From: an uncultured Enterococcus sp.
Lineage (GTDB): Bacteria; Bacillota; Bacilli; Lactobacillales; Enterococcaceae
NCBI RefSeq assembly: GCF_913775425.1
Contig: NZ_CAJYIS010000050.1
Location: forward strand, 1 to 51,756
DNA: 51,756 nt
Direction: 5' to 3'
A model generated the notes under the pieces. That model was given only the letters and a program-made list of their open reading frames with translations. It searched no databases and was not told where the DNA came from. This document shows, piece by piece, positions 9,231 through 17,724 of this stretch; the stretch's first letter is position 1; every line of letters starts with the position of its first letter. Made by a program: the position numbers and the translations under genes.

Positions 9231-10421
9231 ATGAGTAAAGAAATGTTAAACGCACTAGATGCGTTAGAAGCAGAAAAAGGAGTATCAAAAGAAGTCGTAA
9301 TCGAAGCTTTAGAAGCGGCATTGATTTCTGCATATAAACGTCATTATGGCCAAGCGCAAAACGTTGAGGTAGAATTTGACCGCAAAAAAGGCAATATCCA
9401 TGTATTTGCAGTTAAAGAAGTCACTGAAGAAGTAATGGATTCGCAATTAGAAGTTTCGTTAAAAGATGCGATGTTGATCAATCCTGCTTATGAAATTGCG
9501 GATAAGATCCGCTTTGAAGTTACTCCTAAAGATTTTGGTCGAATTGCAGCCCAAACGGCAAAACAAGTGATCTTACAACGTGTTCGTGAAGCAGAACGTT
9601 CAATTATCTATAATGAATTTAGCGCTTACGAAAAAGACATTATGCAAGGGGTCGTTGAACGTCAAGATAGCCGTTACATCTACGTGAATTTAGGGAAGAT
9701 CGAAGCTGTTTTATCAAAACAAGACCAAATGGCCAACGAATTTTATCAACCACATGATCGAATTAAAGTTTACGTATCACGTGTTGAAAATACGTCAAAA
9801 GGACCACAAGTTTTTGTAAGTCGTAGCCATCCAGATTTATTACGTCGCTTATTCGAACAAGAAGTGCCAGAAGTGTATGATGGTATCGTTGAGATCGTAA
9901 GCATTGCTCGTGAAGCAGGAGATCGTTCGAAAATCGCTGTGCGTTCACATGATGAAAATATCGATCCAGTTGGAACATGTGTAGGACCAAAAGGCCAACG
10001 TGTTCAAGCCTTAGTCAATGAATTAAAAGGCGAGAATATGGATATTGTTGAATGGAATGAAGATCCAGCTGTCTTTATTGCCAATGCTTTAAATCCTGCA
10101 GAAGTTTCCGATGTGATTTTTGATCAAACTAATCCAAAAGCGTGTACAGTAGTCGTTCCAGATTACCAATTGTCATTAGCGATTGGAAAACGCGGTCAAA
10201 ACGCACGATTAGCTGCAAAATTGACTGGATTTAAAATCGACATCAAATCAGAATCAGATATGGCTGCTCTTTATGAACAAAAAGAACAAGCAAGTAAAGA
10301 AGAAGCGCTTATTGAAGAAGAAATCGTCAGCGATGATTTAGCTGCGGCAGTAGAAGAAGACCAACAATTAGTCGAAGAAACATTGGTTGAAGAAGTTTCA
10401 GATGAACTAATCGAAGAGTAA
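9231..10421 (+). CDS. nusA: Transcription termination/antitermination protein NusA
   Basis: Encodes 396 residues. Order: N-terminal RNA polymerase-binding domain (1-125), S1 domain (about 135-200, GVVERQDSRYIYVNLG), KH1 (around DPVGTCVGPKGQRVQ) and KH2 (LAIGKRGQNARLAAKLTG, about 315-335). The last ~45 residues are a strongly acidic tail, longer than in B. subtilis NusA (371 residues). It binds RNA polymerase and nascent RNA and modulates pausing and intrinsic termination. It lies 21 bases after rimP with a GGAGG site. Confidence 0.98.
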   Translation: MSKEMLNALDALEAEKGVSKEVVIEALEAALISAYKRHYGQAQNVEVEFDRKKGNIHVFAVKEVTEEVMDSQLEVSLKDAMLINPAYEIADKIRFEVTPKDFGRIAAQTAKQVILQRVREAERSIIYNEFSAYEKDIMQGVVERQDSRYIYVNLGKIEAVLSKQDQMANEFYQPHDRIKVYVSRVENTSKGPQVFVSRSHPDLLRRLFEQEVPEVYDGIVEIVSIAREAGDRSKIAVRSHDENIDPVGTCVGPKGQRVQALVNELKGENMDIVEWNEDPAVFIANALNPAEVSDVIFDQTNPKACTVVVPDYQLSLAIGKRGQNARLAAKLTGFKIDIKSESDMAALYEQKEQASKEEALIEEEIVSDDLAAAVEEDQQLVEETLVEEVSDELIEE

Positions 10422-10439
10422 ACAAGGGAGGGATTTTTC

Positions 10440-10736
10440 ATGAAAAAACGTAAAATTCCATTAAGAAAATCGGTCGTATCGAACGAAATGTTTCCTAAAA
10501 AAGAACTCTTGCGTATCACACGGTCGAAAGAAGGAGACGTTGCGATCGATCCATCTGGTCGTATGCCTGGCAGAGGAGCATATATTGCCATCGATCCTAA
10601 AGAAGCCCAATTAGCTTGGGACAAAAAAATCTTAGATCGAGTGTTTGAAACGACACTTTCTGACGAATTCTATCAAGAATTAGTGGATTATGTAGCACAT
10701 CAAAAAGCACGTCAGGAACTTTTTGCAAATGAATAA
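10440..10736 (+). CDS. rnpM: RNase P modulator RnpM (YlxR, DUF448)
   Basis: Encodes 98 residues. It carries the family signature GRMPGRGAYI and many basic residues at the N-terminus (MKKRKIPLRKS). YlxR proteins bind RNA; the B. subtilis protein has been renamed RnpM because it binds the RNase P RNA and dampens its activity. GGGAGG precedes the ATG. Fixed position between nusA and ylxQ. Its 3' end overlaps the next start by 8 bases. Confidence 0.92.
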   Translation: MKKRKIPLRKSVVSNEMFPKKELLRITRSKEGDVAIDPSGRMPGRGAYIAIDPKEAQLAWDKKILDRVFETTLSDEFYQELVDYVAHQKARQELFANE

Positions 10737-11037
10737 ACAAAAAGCGAAAAATATGTTAGGCTTAGCCATGAGAGCAGGGAAAATCGTAAGTGGTGAAGAA
10801 CTCGTGTTACGAGAGATTCGTCAACAAAACGTACCATTAGTTTTTGTTGCATCAGATGCTAGCCAAAATACGCAAAAAAAAATCAAAGATAAAGGTGCAT
10901 TCTATCATGTGACAGTACTGGATACCTTTACGTCTGAAGAAATCGTTCAGTCAATCGGCAAGCCACGAATGGTCGTAGGCGTGGTAGACCAAGGGTTTGC
11001 CCGTCGCATTAAAGAATTGCTCTTAGAAGAAATGTAG
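10729..11037 (+). CDS. ylxQ: YlxQ, L7Ae-family RNA-binding protein
   Basis: Encodes 102 residues from the ATG at 10729, which overlaps the end of rnpM by 8 bases and has AGGAA upstream; a TTG at 10723 would only add two residues. L7Ae/L30e fold signature: MLGLAMRAGKIVSGEELVL at the start and GVVDQGFARRIKELL at the end. B. subtilis YlxQ has about 100 residues. It is probably a kink-turn RNA-binding protein; its in vivo target is not settled. Confidence 0.92.
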   Translation: MNKQKAKNMLGLAMRAGKIVSGEELVLREIRQQNVPLVFVASDASQNTQKKIKDKGAFYHVTVLDTFTSEEIVQSIGKPRMVVGVVDQGFARRIKELLLEEM

Positions 11038-11165
11038 CCTAGCTACGGGGTGAAGTACGGACTCATCCTTTAAACAAGGTACCGATCGAAGATAAACCAC
11101 GAATCTGGCAAGAGAGGCAATAGCCTCTAAAATCGGAATACTCATTAAGGAAGTACTAAAACTAG
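11038..11165 (+). other. infB: Non-coding gap before infB with a probable out-of-frame remnant of the IF2 N-terminal domain
   Basis: The gap of 128 bases has no open frame leading into infB: in-frame stops lie at 11157 and 11163. A second frame from about 11105 reads [21 protein letters not shown] and then stops inside infB. This resembles the usual IF2 N-terminal sequence (LAKEM..ASK..., about 20 residues). A third frame reads KPRI just upstream, matching the preceding KKRI. I read this as a frameshift-damaged IF2N coding segment. Chance resemblance is possible. Confidence 0.4.
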
Positions 11166-13367
11166 ATGACTCAATCTAATCAAACGAACCAATCTAACCA
11201 AAAAAATACGAAGCCTGCAGCAAATCGCAGCAATACTACGCGTCCAGCAGGAAATAATGCAAATCGTAATAACAATACGCAAAACCGTAACAATAATACA
11301 CAAAACCGTAACAATAATACACAAAACCGTAATAACACGACTGGCAATACTGCGCAACGCAGCAATACAACCAGTGGAAATACAACACAAAACCGTTCGA
11401 ATACGACTGGAACTACCCAAAATCGTAACAGCAATGGTGGAAACACGCAAAACCGCAATACATCAGGCGGTGGCAATAACAATAATCGTGGACGCAACAA
11501 CAACTACGGCAACAACCGTAATCGTTTCAATAAAAAAGGGAAAAAAGGCCGTCCAAATCATAATCAAGAGAAAAAACCAGCTGTACCAGCACGTAAATTC
11601 CGTGAATTACCAGATGTATTAGAATATACAGAAGGAATGAATGTTGCGGATATTGCGAAAAAAATTCACCGTGAGCCAGCTGAAATCATTAAAAAACTCT
11701 TTATGATGGGTGTCATGGTCAATCAAAATCAACCATTAGATAAAGACACGATCGAATTATTAGCAACCGACTACGGTATGGAACCACAAGAAAAAGTACA
11801 AGTGGATATTGCCGATATCGACAAATTCTTTGAACCAGAAGAAGTGAAAAAAGAAAATCTAGTGGCTCGCCCGCCAGTTGTTACGATCATGGGACACGTT
11901 GACCATGGGAAAACAACATTACTAGATACATTGCGTAACTCACGTGTGACAAGTGGTGAAGCTGGTGGAATCACGCAACATATCGGAGCGTATCAAATCG
12001 ATATCCACGGCAAGCCAATCACATTCTTAGACACACCAGGACATGCGGCCTTTACAAGTATGCGTGCGCGTGGAGCAAGTATCACAGATATCACGATTTT
12101 AGTCGTTGCAGCAGATGATGGGGTAATGCCACAAACAGTTGAAGCGATCAACCATGCGAAAGCTGCCGGTGTGCCAATCATCGTAGCAGTAAATAAAATC
12201 GATAAACCAGGTGCGAACCCACAACACGTGATGCAAGAATTAAGTGAACACCAATTGATTCCTGAAGCTTGGGGTGGCGATACGATCTTTGTTGAAATCT
12301 CAGCGAAATTCGGTCAAAACATTGAAGAATTACTAGAAATGATCCTTTTAGTTGCTGAAGTGGAAGATTTAGAAGCGGATCCAACTCAAAATGCGATCGG
12401 TACAGTAATCGAAGCTCGTTTAGATAAAGGAAAAGGTCCAGTATCGACGTTACTTGTCCAACAAGGGACATTACGCGTGGGAGATCCAATCGTAGTTGGA
12501 AATACCTTTGGTCGTGTACGTGTGATGACCAATGACTTGGGTCGTCGCGATAAAGCAGCAGGACCAGCAACACCAGTTGAGATTACAGGATTAAATGATG
12601 TACCTCAAGCAGGCGATCGTTTTGTAGTCTTTGATGATGAAAAATCAGCTCGTGCCGCTGGTGAAGAGCGTGCCAAACGTGCGTTGTTAGAACAACGTGC
12701 AAGTAGCAGCCGTGTAACATTAGAAAACTTATTTGCTAGTCTTAAAGAAGGCGAGTTAAAAGATGTTAACGTCATCGTCAAAGCAGACGTGCAAGGTTCA
12801 GCAGAAGCGGTAGCTGCTTCATTGCAAAAAATCGATGTTGAAGGCGTACGTGTGAAAATCGTCCATTCAGCAGTTGGCGCAATCAATGAAAGTGACGTAA
12901 CGCTTGCTGCAGCAAGTAATGCGATCATCATCGGATTTAACGTTCGTCCAACACCTCAAGCAAGACAACAAGCAGAAGCAGAAGAAGTCGATATTCGCTT
13001 GCACCGTATCATTTATAAAGCAATCGAAGAAATCGAAACAGCGATGAAAGGAATGCTTGATCCTGAATTCGAAGAAAAAATCACTGGTCAAATGATCGTT
13101 CGTGAAACGTATAAAGTTTCGAAAGTCGGAACGATTGCTGGAGCTTACGTTACAGAAGGCTTTATCCGTCGCGACAGTGGCGTACGTGTGATCCGTGAAG
13201 GAATCGTGATTTACGAAGGTAAATTAGAAAGCTTGAAACGCTTCAAAGATGATGCCAAAGAAGTCCGCATGGGGTATGAATGTGGAGCAATGGTTGAAAA
13301 ATTCAATGACCTTAAAGTGGATGACATCATTGAAGGCTTTGTAATGGAAGAAATCAAAGCCGACTAA
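11166..13367 (+). CDS. infB: Translation initiation factor IF-2, lacking the N-terminal IF2N domain
   Basis: Encodes 733 residues. Residues 1-140 are an Asn/Thr/Gln/Arg-rich, low-complexity linker. A second IF2N-type domain follows (about 150-215, [21 protein letters not shown]), then the G domain with GHVDHGKTT (about 242-250), DTPGH (about 289) and NKID (about 342), then domains II, III and IV to the end. IF2 is a GTPase that places fMet-tRNA on the 30S subunit. The protein starts directly in the linker: the usual first ~50 residues (GKKRIYELAKE type) are missing. ATG 11166 is the first start after in-frame stops; AAGGAAG lies 12 bases upstream, a weak spacing. Domains needed for function are intact. 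Confidence 0.95.
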   Translation: MTQSNQTNQSNQKNTKPAANRSNTTRPAGNNANRNNNTQNRNNNTQNRNNNTQNRNNTTGNTAQRSNTTSGNTTQNRSNTTGTTQNRNSNGGNTQNRNTSGGGNNNNRGRNNNYGNNRNRFNKKGKKGRPNHNQEKKPAVPARKFRELPDVLEYTEGMNVADIAKKIHREPAEIIKKLFMMGVMVNQNQPLDKDTIELLATDYGMEPQEKVQVDIADIDKFFEPEEVKKENLVARPPVVTIMGHVDHGKTTLLDTLRNSRVTSGEAGGITQHIGAYQIDIHGKPITFLDTPGHAAFTSMRARGASITDITILVVAADDGVMPQTVEAINHAKAAGVPIIVAVNKIDKPGANPQHVMQELSEHQLIPEAWGGDTIFVEISAKFGQNIEELLEMILLVAEVEDLEADPTQNAIGTVIEARLDKGKGPVSTLLVQQGTLRVGDPIVVGNTFGRVRVMTNDLGRRDKAAGPATPVEITGLNDVPQAGDRFVVFDDEKSARAAGEERAKRALLEQRASSSRVTLENLFASLKEGELKDVNVIVKADVQGSAEAVAASLQKIDVEGVRVKIVHSAVGAINESDVTLAAASNAIIIGFNVRPTPQARQQAEAEEVDIRLHRIIYKAIEEIETAMKGMLDPEFEEKITGQMIVRETYKVSKVGTIAGAYVTEGFIRRDSGVRVIREGIVIYEGKLESLKRFKDDAKEVRMGYECGAMVEKFNDLKVDDIIEGFVMEEIKAD
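11265..11327 (+). repeat. Three tandem 21-bp coding repeats in the infB linker
   Basis: Units at 11265-11285, 11286-11306 and 11307-11327; the last two are identical (start CGTAACAATAATACAC) and the first differs slightly. They encode the heptad RNNNTQN. Such slippage-prone repeats explain length variation in the IF2 linker. Confidence 0.9.
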
Positions 13368-13380
13368 TAGGAGGGATACT

Positions 13381-13728
13381 ATGGCAAACTATAGAGACCG
13401 TCGAGTGGCACAAGAAATTTTAAAAGAAGTCAATCAAATCTTACGTAAAAAAGTGCGTGACCCACGTGTACAAGATGTGACCATTACAGATGTTCACGTT
13501 ACAGGTGATTTGCAACAAGCGACCATTTATTACAGTATTTTATCTGACTTGGCTTCTGATCGTGAAAAGGCGCAAAAAGGATTGGAAAAATCTTCTGGTC
13601 TGATCCGTCGTGAACTCGGACACGCACTCACGTTATATAAAACACCAGAACTTGTTTTTGAGATTGATCAATCAGTTCAATATGGAACAAAAATCGATCA
13701 GTTGTTACGCGATTTAAACAAAGAGTAA
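13381..13728 (+). CDS. rbfA: Ribosome-binding factor A
   Basis: Encodes 115 residues, the normal size. Single KH-type domain: [15 protein letters not shown] at the start, [19 protein letters not shown] in the middle, and [18 protein letters not shown] near the end. RbfA binds 30S precursors and helps 16S rRNA 5'-end maturation. GGAGGG precedes the ATG. It is the last gene of the nusA-infB operon, followed by a strong terminator. Confidence 0.97.
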   Translation: MANYRDRRVAQEILKEVNQILRKKVRDPRVQDVTITDVHVTGDLQQATIYYSILSDLASDREKAQKGLEKSSGLIRRELGHALTLYKTPELVFEIDQSVQYGTKIDQLLRDLNKE

Positions 13729-13734
13729 ACAAGT

Positions 13735-13767
13735 AGAGTATCGACCACGGTCGATACTCTTTTTTTA
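13735..13767 (+). terminator. Terminator of the rimP-rbfA operon
   Basis: Inverted repeat AGAGTATCGACC (13735-13746) with GGTCGATACTCT (13749-13760), followed by seven Ts. Confidence 0.92.
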
Positions 13768-13790
13768 TGATCAAACTTGATAGATGGATA

Positions 13791-13799
13791 TGCTATAAT
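13791..13799 (+). promoter_or_regulatory. Extended -10 promoter of truB-ribF-busR
   Basis: Perfect extended -10 TGCTATAAT at 13791-13799. No good -35 lies 17 bases upstream, as is usual for extended -10 promoters. It lies between the rbfA terminator and truB. Confidence 0.65.
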
Positions 13800-13829
13800 A
13801 AAGCAGTTAAAAAAAGAGAGGTGTAAACC

Positions 13830-14750
13830 ATGGATGGTATCTTACCGTTATGGAAAGAGCGTGGCATGACGAGCCACGATTGTGTATTTAAATTAAGAAA
13901 GATCTTGCAAACAAAAAAAGTTGGACACGGCGGAACACTTGATCCTGATGTAGAAGGCATTTTACCGATTTGCATCGGTAAAGGAACCAAAGTGATCGAA
14001 TTTTTGACCGACTCGGGTAAAGTTTACGAAGGAGAGATCACGCTAGGTTTTAGTACGACAACTGAAGATAAATCAGGGGAAGTAGTGGAGCAAAAAGCGG
14101 TACTTGCGCCACTTACAACGATCGAGATCGATGAAAAAATGGCAAGTATGGTAGGAGAGATCACACAGATTCCTCCGATGTATTCAGCGGTCAAAGTCAA
14201 CGGTCGTAAACTTTACGAGTACGCGCGCAATAACGAAGAAGTTGAGCGTCCAATCAGAAAAGCTGTGATCACTTCTTTTGAACGCACAACAGAGCCAGTG
14301 TTCGATCAAGAAACACAAACACAGTCATGGTACTTTAAAGTAGCGTGTGGCAAAGGGACCTATGTTCGCACTTTAGCTGTTGATCTAGGCAAAGCATTAG
14401 GCTATCCAGCGCATATGTCAGATCTTGTTCGGACGCAAAGTGGTGGATTTACAAAAGCACAGGCATTGACGTTAAGTCAAGTTCAAGAAGCAAAAGAAGA
14501 AAATCGCTTAGAAGACTTTATTTTGCCGATCGAGTATGGTGTGAAAAAATTTGATCGAGTCGATATTAGCGATCGTTTATACCAACAAGTCAAAAATGGA
14601 ATGCGTTTAGACTATACTGTTTTTGGCCTTCAACATGTTCCAAGTGAGCCGATTGCTTTGTTTTATCAAGAAAACGTTGTAAGTTTATACTATCGCTATG
14701 ATGAGAAGACGACGGTTTTAAAACCGCTAAAAGTATTTCGAAACGATTAA
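13830..14750 (+). CDS. truB: tRNA pseudouridine-55 synthase TruB
   Basis: Encodes 306 residues. The catalytic motif GHGGTLDPDVEG contains the nucleophilic Asp38. Further family motifs are KVNGRKLYEYAR and GKGTYVRTLAVDLG. It makes the universally conserved pseudouridine in the T-loop of tRNAs. AGAGAGGTG precedes the ATG. It lies nine bases from ribF; truB-ribF pairs are common in Firmicutes. Confidence 0.97.
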   Translation: MDGILPLWKERGMTSHDCVFKLRKILQTKKVGHGGTLDPDVEGILPICIGKGTKVIEFLTDSGKVYEGEITLGFSTTTEDKSGEVVEQKAVLAPLTTIEIDEKMASMVGEITQIPPMYSAVKVNGRKLYEYARNNEEVERPIRKAVITSFERTTEPVFDQETQTQSWYFKVACGKGTYVRTLAVDLGKALGYPAHMSDLVRTQSGGFTKAQALTLSQVQEAKEENRLEDFILPIEYGVKKFDRVDISDRLYQQVKNGMRLDYTVFGLQHVPSEPIALFYQENVVSLYYRYDEKTTVLKPLKVFRND

Positions 14751-14759
14751 GGAGACAGT

Positions 14760-15701
14760 ATGCAAGTAATTGAGATTAGACATCCCTATCATCAAGAACA
14801 ACTACCGAATGAACCCATGGTTTTGGTATTGGGTTTTTTTGACGGGGTACACAAAGGACATCAAAAAGTGATTGAAACAGGGCGTAAAAAGGCAGACGAA
14901 TTAGGCATTAAATTAGCTGTGATGACGTTTAATCAACATCCATCGATCGTATTTAAAAAAATCGCGCCACATTCGATGAAGTATTTAACAACAGTGAAAC
15001 AAAAAGCAAACTTGATGGCGCAACAAGGCGTGGATTACTTATTTGTTGTCGATTTTACTTCAGGATTTGCTAGTCTATCTCCGCAAGCATTTGTCGATCA
15101 ATATATCGTCAATTGGCAAGCGAAAGTCGTCGTTGCGGGGTTTGATTATACGTATGGACCCAAAGAAATCGCGGCGATGGAGCATTTACCGTTATATGCC
15201 AAGGAACGTTTTGAGGTCATTACGGTACCTAAAAAGACGCTAACAGGTGAAAAGGTCAGCTCGACGCGCGTCCGTCAAGCGTTAGCTGCAGGAGAAATGG
15301 AGGAAGTGAATACAATGTTAGGGTATGAATACGTAACAGAAGGGTTGGTCGTTCATGGAGATGCTAGAGGACGTTTATTAGGGTTTCCGACTGCCAATAT
15401 CCAAACCAAATCGACAGTGCGTTTACCAAAAGAAGGGGTTTACGTAACCGAGATTTTGATCGGTGAAACGTGGTATCCTTCAATGGGGTCTATTGGTCGA
15501 AATGATACCTTTGAAAAAAATCGACCCATTACAGTGGAAGTAAATATTTTTGACTTTCACGAAGATATTTACGGCGAACATGTTGAAGTACGTTGGTTGG
15601 CTTACCTACGTGATCAAGAAGCCTATCCTTCAGTGGACGCTTTGATCACGCAGCTACAATTAGATGAAAAAAATAGTCGTGCTTACTTTACTGACAAATA
15701 A
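14760..15701 (+). CDS. ribF: Bifunctional riboflavin kinase / FAD synthetase
   Basis: Encodes 313 residues. The N-terminal FAD synthetase (nucleotidyltransferase) half shows GFFDGVHKGHQ (about 26-36) and SSTRVRQALAAG. The C-terminal flavokinase half shows GDARGRLLGFPTANI, then VEVNIFDFHEDIYGE. It converts riboflavin to FMN and FAD. AAGGAG precedes the ATG. The next gene, busR, starts 12 bases after its stop, so ribF and the regulator should share a transcript. Confidence 0.97.
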   Translation: MQVIEIRHPYHQEQLPNEPMVLVLGFFDGVHKGHQKVIETGRKKADELGIKLAVMTFNQHPSIVFKKIAPHSMKYLTTVKQKANLMAQQGVDYLFVVDFTSGFASLSPQAFVDQYIVNWQAKVVVAGFDYTYGPKEIAAMEHLPLYAKERFEVITVPKKTLTGEKVSSTRVRQALAAGEMEEVNTMLGYEYVTEGLVVHGDARGRLLGFPTANIQTKSTVRLPKEGVYVTEILIGETWYPSMGSIGRNDTFEKNRPITVEVNIFDFHEDIYGEHVEVRWLAYLRDQEAYPSVDALITQLQLDEKNSRAYFTDK

Positions 15702-15713
15702 AGGAGGGGTTAT

Positions 15714-16358
15714 TTGGGCGAAAAAACAAAAACAACGACGGGCTTACCGAAATATCAACAAGTTGCGATTGAAATCGCGGAACGTATTGTGGAAGGCCGT
15801 TACCATATTGGGGAAAAAATCCATGCACGCTCGACACTTGCGACGCATTTTAATGTTTCACCAGAAACGGCACGCAAAGCGATCAATGTGTTAGTGGATC
15901 TACAAATTATGGACGTCAAACATGGAAGTGGTGCATTTGTATCATCAAAAGAGAAAGCACATGATTTTGTCGAGCAATATAAGGGGATCCAGACCATTCA
16001 AATGATTCGTGAAGATATGAAAGAAAGTATCCAGCGATCTAAAGAAGAAGCTGAACGGCAATATCAGTTGTTAAATGACTTGGTGCGTCAAATGAAGCAA
16101 GTTCACGATCAATTGCCTTTTGTACCATATGAGATTTTTTTGACGAGTGAAGCACGTAACTTAGAAGTGAGTATCAAAGATTTAAACTTTTGGCATCAAA
16201 CAGGTGGAACGATTATTGCCATTCAAACAGATACGGAAACAATTATTTCTCCAGGGCCATACGCGAAACTAAGTGTTGGCAATCGAGTGTTTTTTGTTGG
16301 AAGTGAAGTCGTCTACCAACGTGTATCTAACTTTTTTTATGCGAATGAAACCCGTTAA
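15714..16358 (+). CDS. busR: BusR-type GntR-family repressor with C-terminal RCK_C domain (c-di-AMP sensor)
   Basis: Encodes 214 residues from TTG at 15714, with AGGAGG six bases upstream. Residues 1-75 are a GntR-like winged helix (LPKYQQVAIEIAERIVEG; STLATHFNVSPETARKAI). About 85-130 is coiled coil. About 140-210 is an RCK_C (TrkA_C) domain: LEVSIKDLNFWHQTGGTI, then VGNRVFFVGSE. This architecture is that of BusR in Streptococcus and Lactococcus, which binds c-di-AMP through RCK_C and represses the betaine importer busA. The next two genes are that importer, which supports the call. It has no evident promoter of its own and appears co-transcribed with truB-ribF. Confidence 0.9.
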   Translation: MGEKTKTTTGLPKYQQVAIEIAERIVEGRYHIGEKIHARSTLATHFNVSPETARKAINVLVDLQIMDVKHGSGAFVSSKEKAHDFVEQYKGIQTIQMIREDMKESIQRSKEEAERQYQLLNDLVRQMKQVHDQLPFVPYEIFLTSEARNLEVSIKDLNFWHQTGGTIIAIQTDTETIISPGPYAKLSVGNRVFFVGSEVVYQRVSNFFYANETR

Positions 16359-16369
16359 TATCAGCTTAC

Positions 16370-16415
16370 ATTGAGCCGGAACTTTTTTTCATGAAAAGTT
16401 TCGGTTCAATTTTTT
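16370..16415 (+). terminator. Terminator of truB-ribF-busR
   Basis: A 13-bp stem with two G-U pairs, ATTGAGCCGGAAC (16370-16382) with GTTTCGGTTCAAT (16398-16410), followed by five Ts. The T-tract overlaps the -35 box of the busA promoter. Confidence 0.85.
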
Positions 16416-16442
16416 GACAAACTGACCACACGATGTTAATCT
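16414..16442 (+). promoter_or_regulatory. busAA-busAB promoter
   Basis: Consensus -35 TTGACA (16414-16419), a 17-base spacer, then extended -10 TGTTAATCT (-10 hexamer 16437-16442). Confidence 0.7.
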
Positions 16443-16457
16443 AGTATGGTCAGTTTG
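16418..16457 (+). promoter_or_regulatory. Putative BusR operator over the busA promoter
   Basis: A perfect 11-bp inverted repeat, CAAACTGACCA (16418-16428) and TGGTCAGTTTG (16447-16457), separated by 18 bases. The left arm overlaps the -35 end and spacer; the right arm covers the expected transcription start. A repressor bound to both arms would block RNA polymerase. Assignment to BusR rests on gene context; the known BusR sites in streptococci are also widely spaced half-sites. Confidence 0.75.
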
Positions 16458-16500
16458 ATATTTTTTTAATATTTAAATCAGAAATAGGAGAGTGATATTT

Positions 16501-17724
16501 TTGGTAAAAGTTCGGGTGGAACATTTAACAAAAATCTTTGGGAAACGTCAACAACAGGCGTTAGAATTAGTAAAACAAAATAAATCGAAAAATGAAATCT
16601 TAGAAAAAACCGGTGCGACCGTTGGGGTTTATGACGCGAATTTCGAAGTGAATGAAGGGGAAATCTTCGTAATTATGGGTCTATCTGGTAGTGGGAAATC
16701 AACACTTGTTCGCTTGATCAACCGTCTGATCGATCCTTCTTATGGAGATATCTATATCGATGGTGAAGATATCGCAAAAATGAATAAAGAAGAATTACGC
16801 GAGATCCGTCGTCACAAAATCAACATGGTATTCCAAAACTTTGGATTATTCCCACACCGTACGATTTTAGAAAATACGGAATATGGCTTGGAAGTTCGTG
16901 GTGTACCAAAAGAAGAACGAACACAAAAAGCGGAACAAGCTTTAGAAAATTCTAGTTTGATCTCATTTAAAGATCAATATCCAAATCAATTATCTGGTGG
17001 GATGCAACAACGTGTGGGTCTAGCCCGTGCACTAGCAAATGACCCTGAAATCTTATTGATGGATGAAGCCTTTTCAGCGCTTGACCCGTTGATCCGTCGT
17101 GAAATGCAAGATGAGTTATTGGAACTACAAACAAAAGTTCAAAAAACAATCATCTTCATCACTCATGATTTAAATGAAGCATTACGTATTGGGGATCGCA
17201 TCGCCTTGATGAAAGATGGTCAAATCATGCAGATCGGTACGGGTGAGGAAATCTTAACAAACCCAGCCAATGACTTTGTCCGCGAATTCGTAGAAGATGT
17301 GGATCGCTCGAAAGTCTTGACGGCGCAAAACATTATGGTTCCTGCGATTACCACAAACATCGAAATCGATGGACCAAACGTTGCGTTAACACGTATGCGT
17401 AAAGAAGAAGTAAGTATGTTACTTGCAATCGACAAACAGCGTAAATTAAAAGGAAGTTTAACGGCAGAATCTGCTCGTGACGCTCGTAAAAATAATTTAC
17501 CATTAAAAGAAGTAATCGATAAAAACGTGAAAAAAGTCCATGCAGATACATTAGTCACGGACATTTTCAACTTGATTTATGATTCTCCAACTCCATTAGC
17601 TGTTGTCGATGACAATGAAAAATTAATGGGAGTTGTGATTCGCGGTAGTGTGATTGAAGCTTTGGCTGATACAGAAGGACCTATCGAAGAATCAATCATT
17701 GAGGAGGAAATGTTAAATGGATAA
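16501..17724 (+). CDS. busAA: Glycine betaine ABC importer, ATP-binding subunit (OpuAA/BusAA type, with CBS domains)
   Basis: Encodes 407 residues from TTG at 16501, which lies ten bases after AGGAG; a GTG at 16492 is only one base from that site and is rejected. Walker [10 protein letters not shown] (60-68), signature LSGGMQQR, Walker [13 protein letters not shown]. After the ATPase (to about residue 265) come two CBS domains to the end, the ionic-strength-sensing module of OpuA-type transporters. It powers import of betaine-like compatible solutes under hyperosmotic stress. It overlaps busAB by 8 bases. Confidence 0.95.
   Translation: MVKVRVEHLTKIFGKRQQQALELVKQNKSKNEILEKTGATVGVYDANFEVNEGEIFVIMGLSGSGKSTLVRLINRLIDPSYGDIYIDGEDIAKMNKEELREIRRHKINMVFQNFGLFPHRTILENTEYGLEVRGVPKEERTQKAEQALENSSLISFKDQYPNQLSGGMQQRVGLARALANDPEILLMDEAFSALDPLIRREMQDELLELQTKVQKTIIFITHDLNEALRIGDRIALMKDGQIMQIGTGEEILTNPANDFVREFVEDVDRSKVLTAQNIMVPAITTNIEIDGPNVALTRMRKEEVSMLLAIDKQRKLKGSLTAESARDARKNNLPLKEVIDKNVKKVHADTLVTDIFNLIYDSPTPLAVVDDNEKLMGVVIRGSVIEALADTEGPIEESIIEEEMLNG

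Noticed and set aside
11265-11327. 21-bp tandem repeats as a CRISPR or integration site
   Set aside because: In-frame heptad repeats inside infB, contiguous and without spacers.
11145-11622. Long alternative frames over the infB linker on both strands
   Set aside because: They come from the repetitive Asn/Thr/Arg codons of the IF2 linker. They have no ribosome site and only low-complexity products such as poly-Leu/Arg.
12178-12573. Antisense frames over infB, dnaK, uvrA and glmM
   Set aside because: They are shadows of highly expressed genes with biased codon use, without ribosome sites or recognisable products.
13777-13799. TTGATA with TATAAT as a standard truB promoter
   Set aside because: The spacer is only 11 bases; the perfect extended -10 explains the promoter better.
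16492-16500. GTG at 16492 as busAA start
   Set aside because: It is only one base from the AGGAG site; TTG 16501 has a proper spacing and gives the usual N-terminus.
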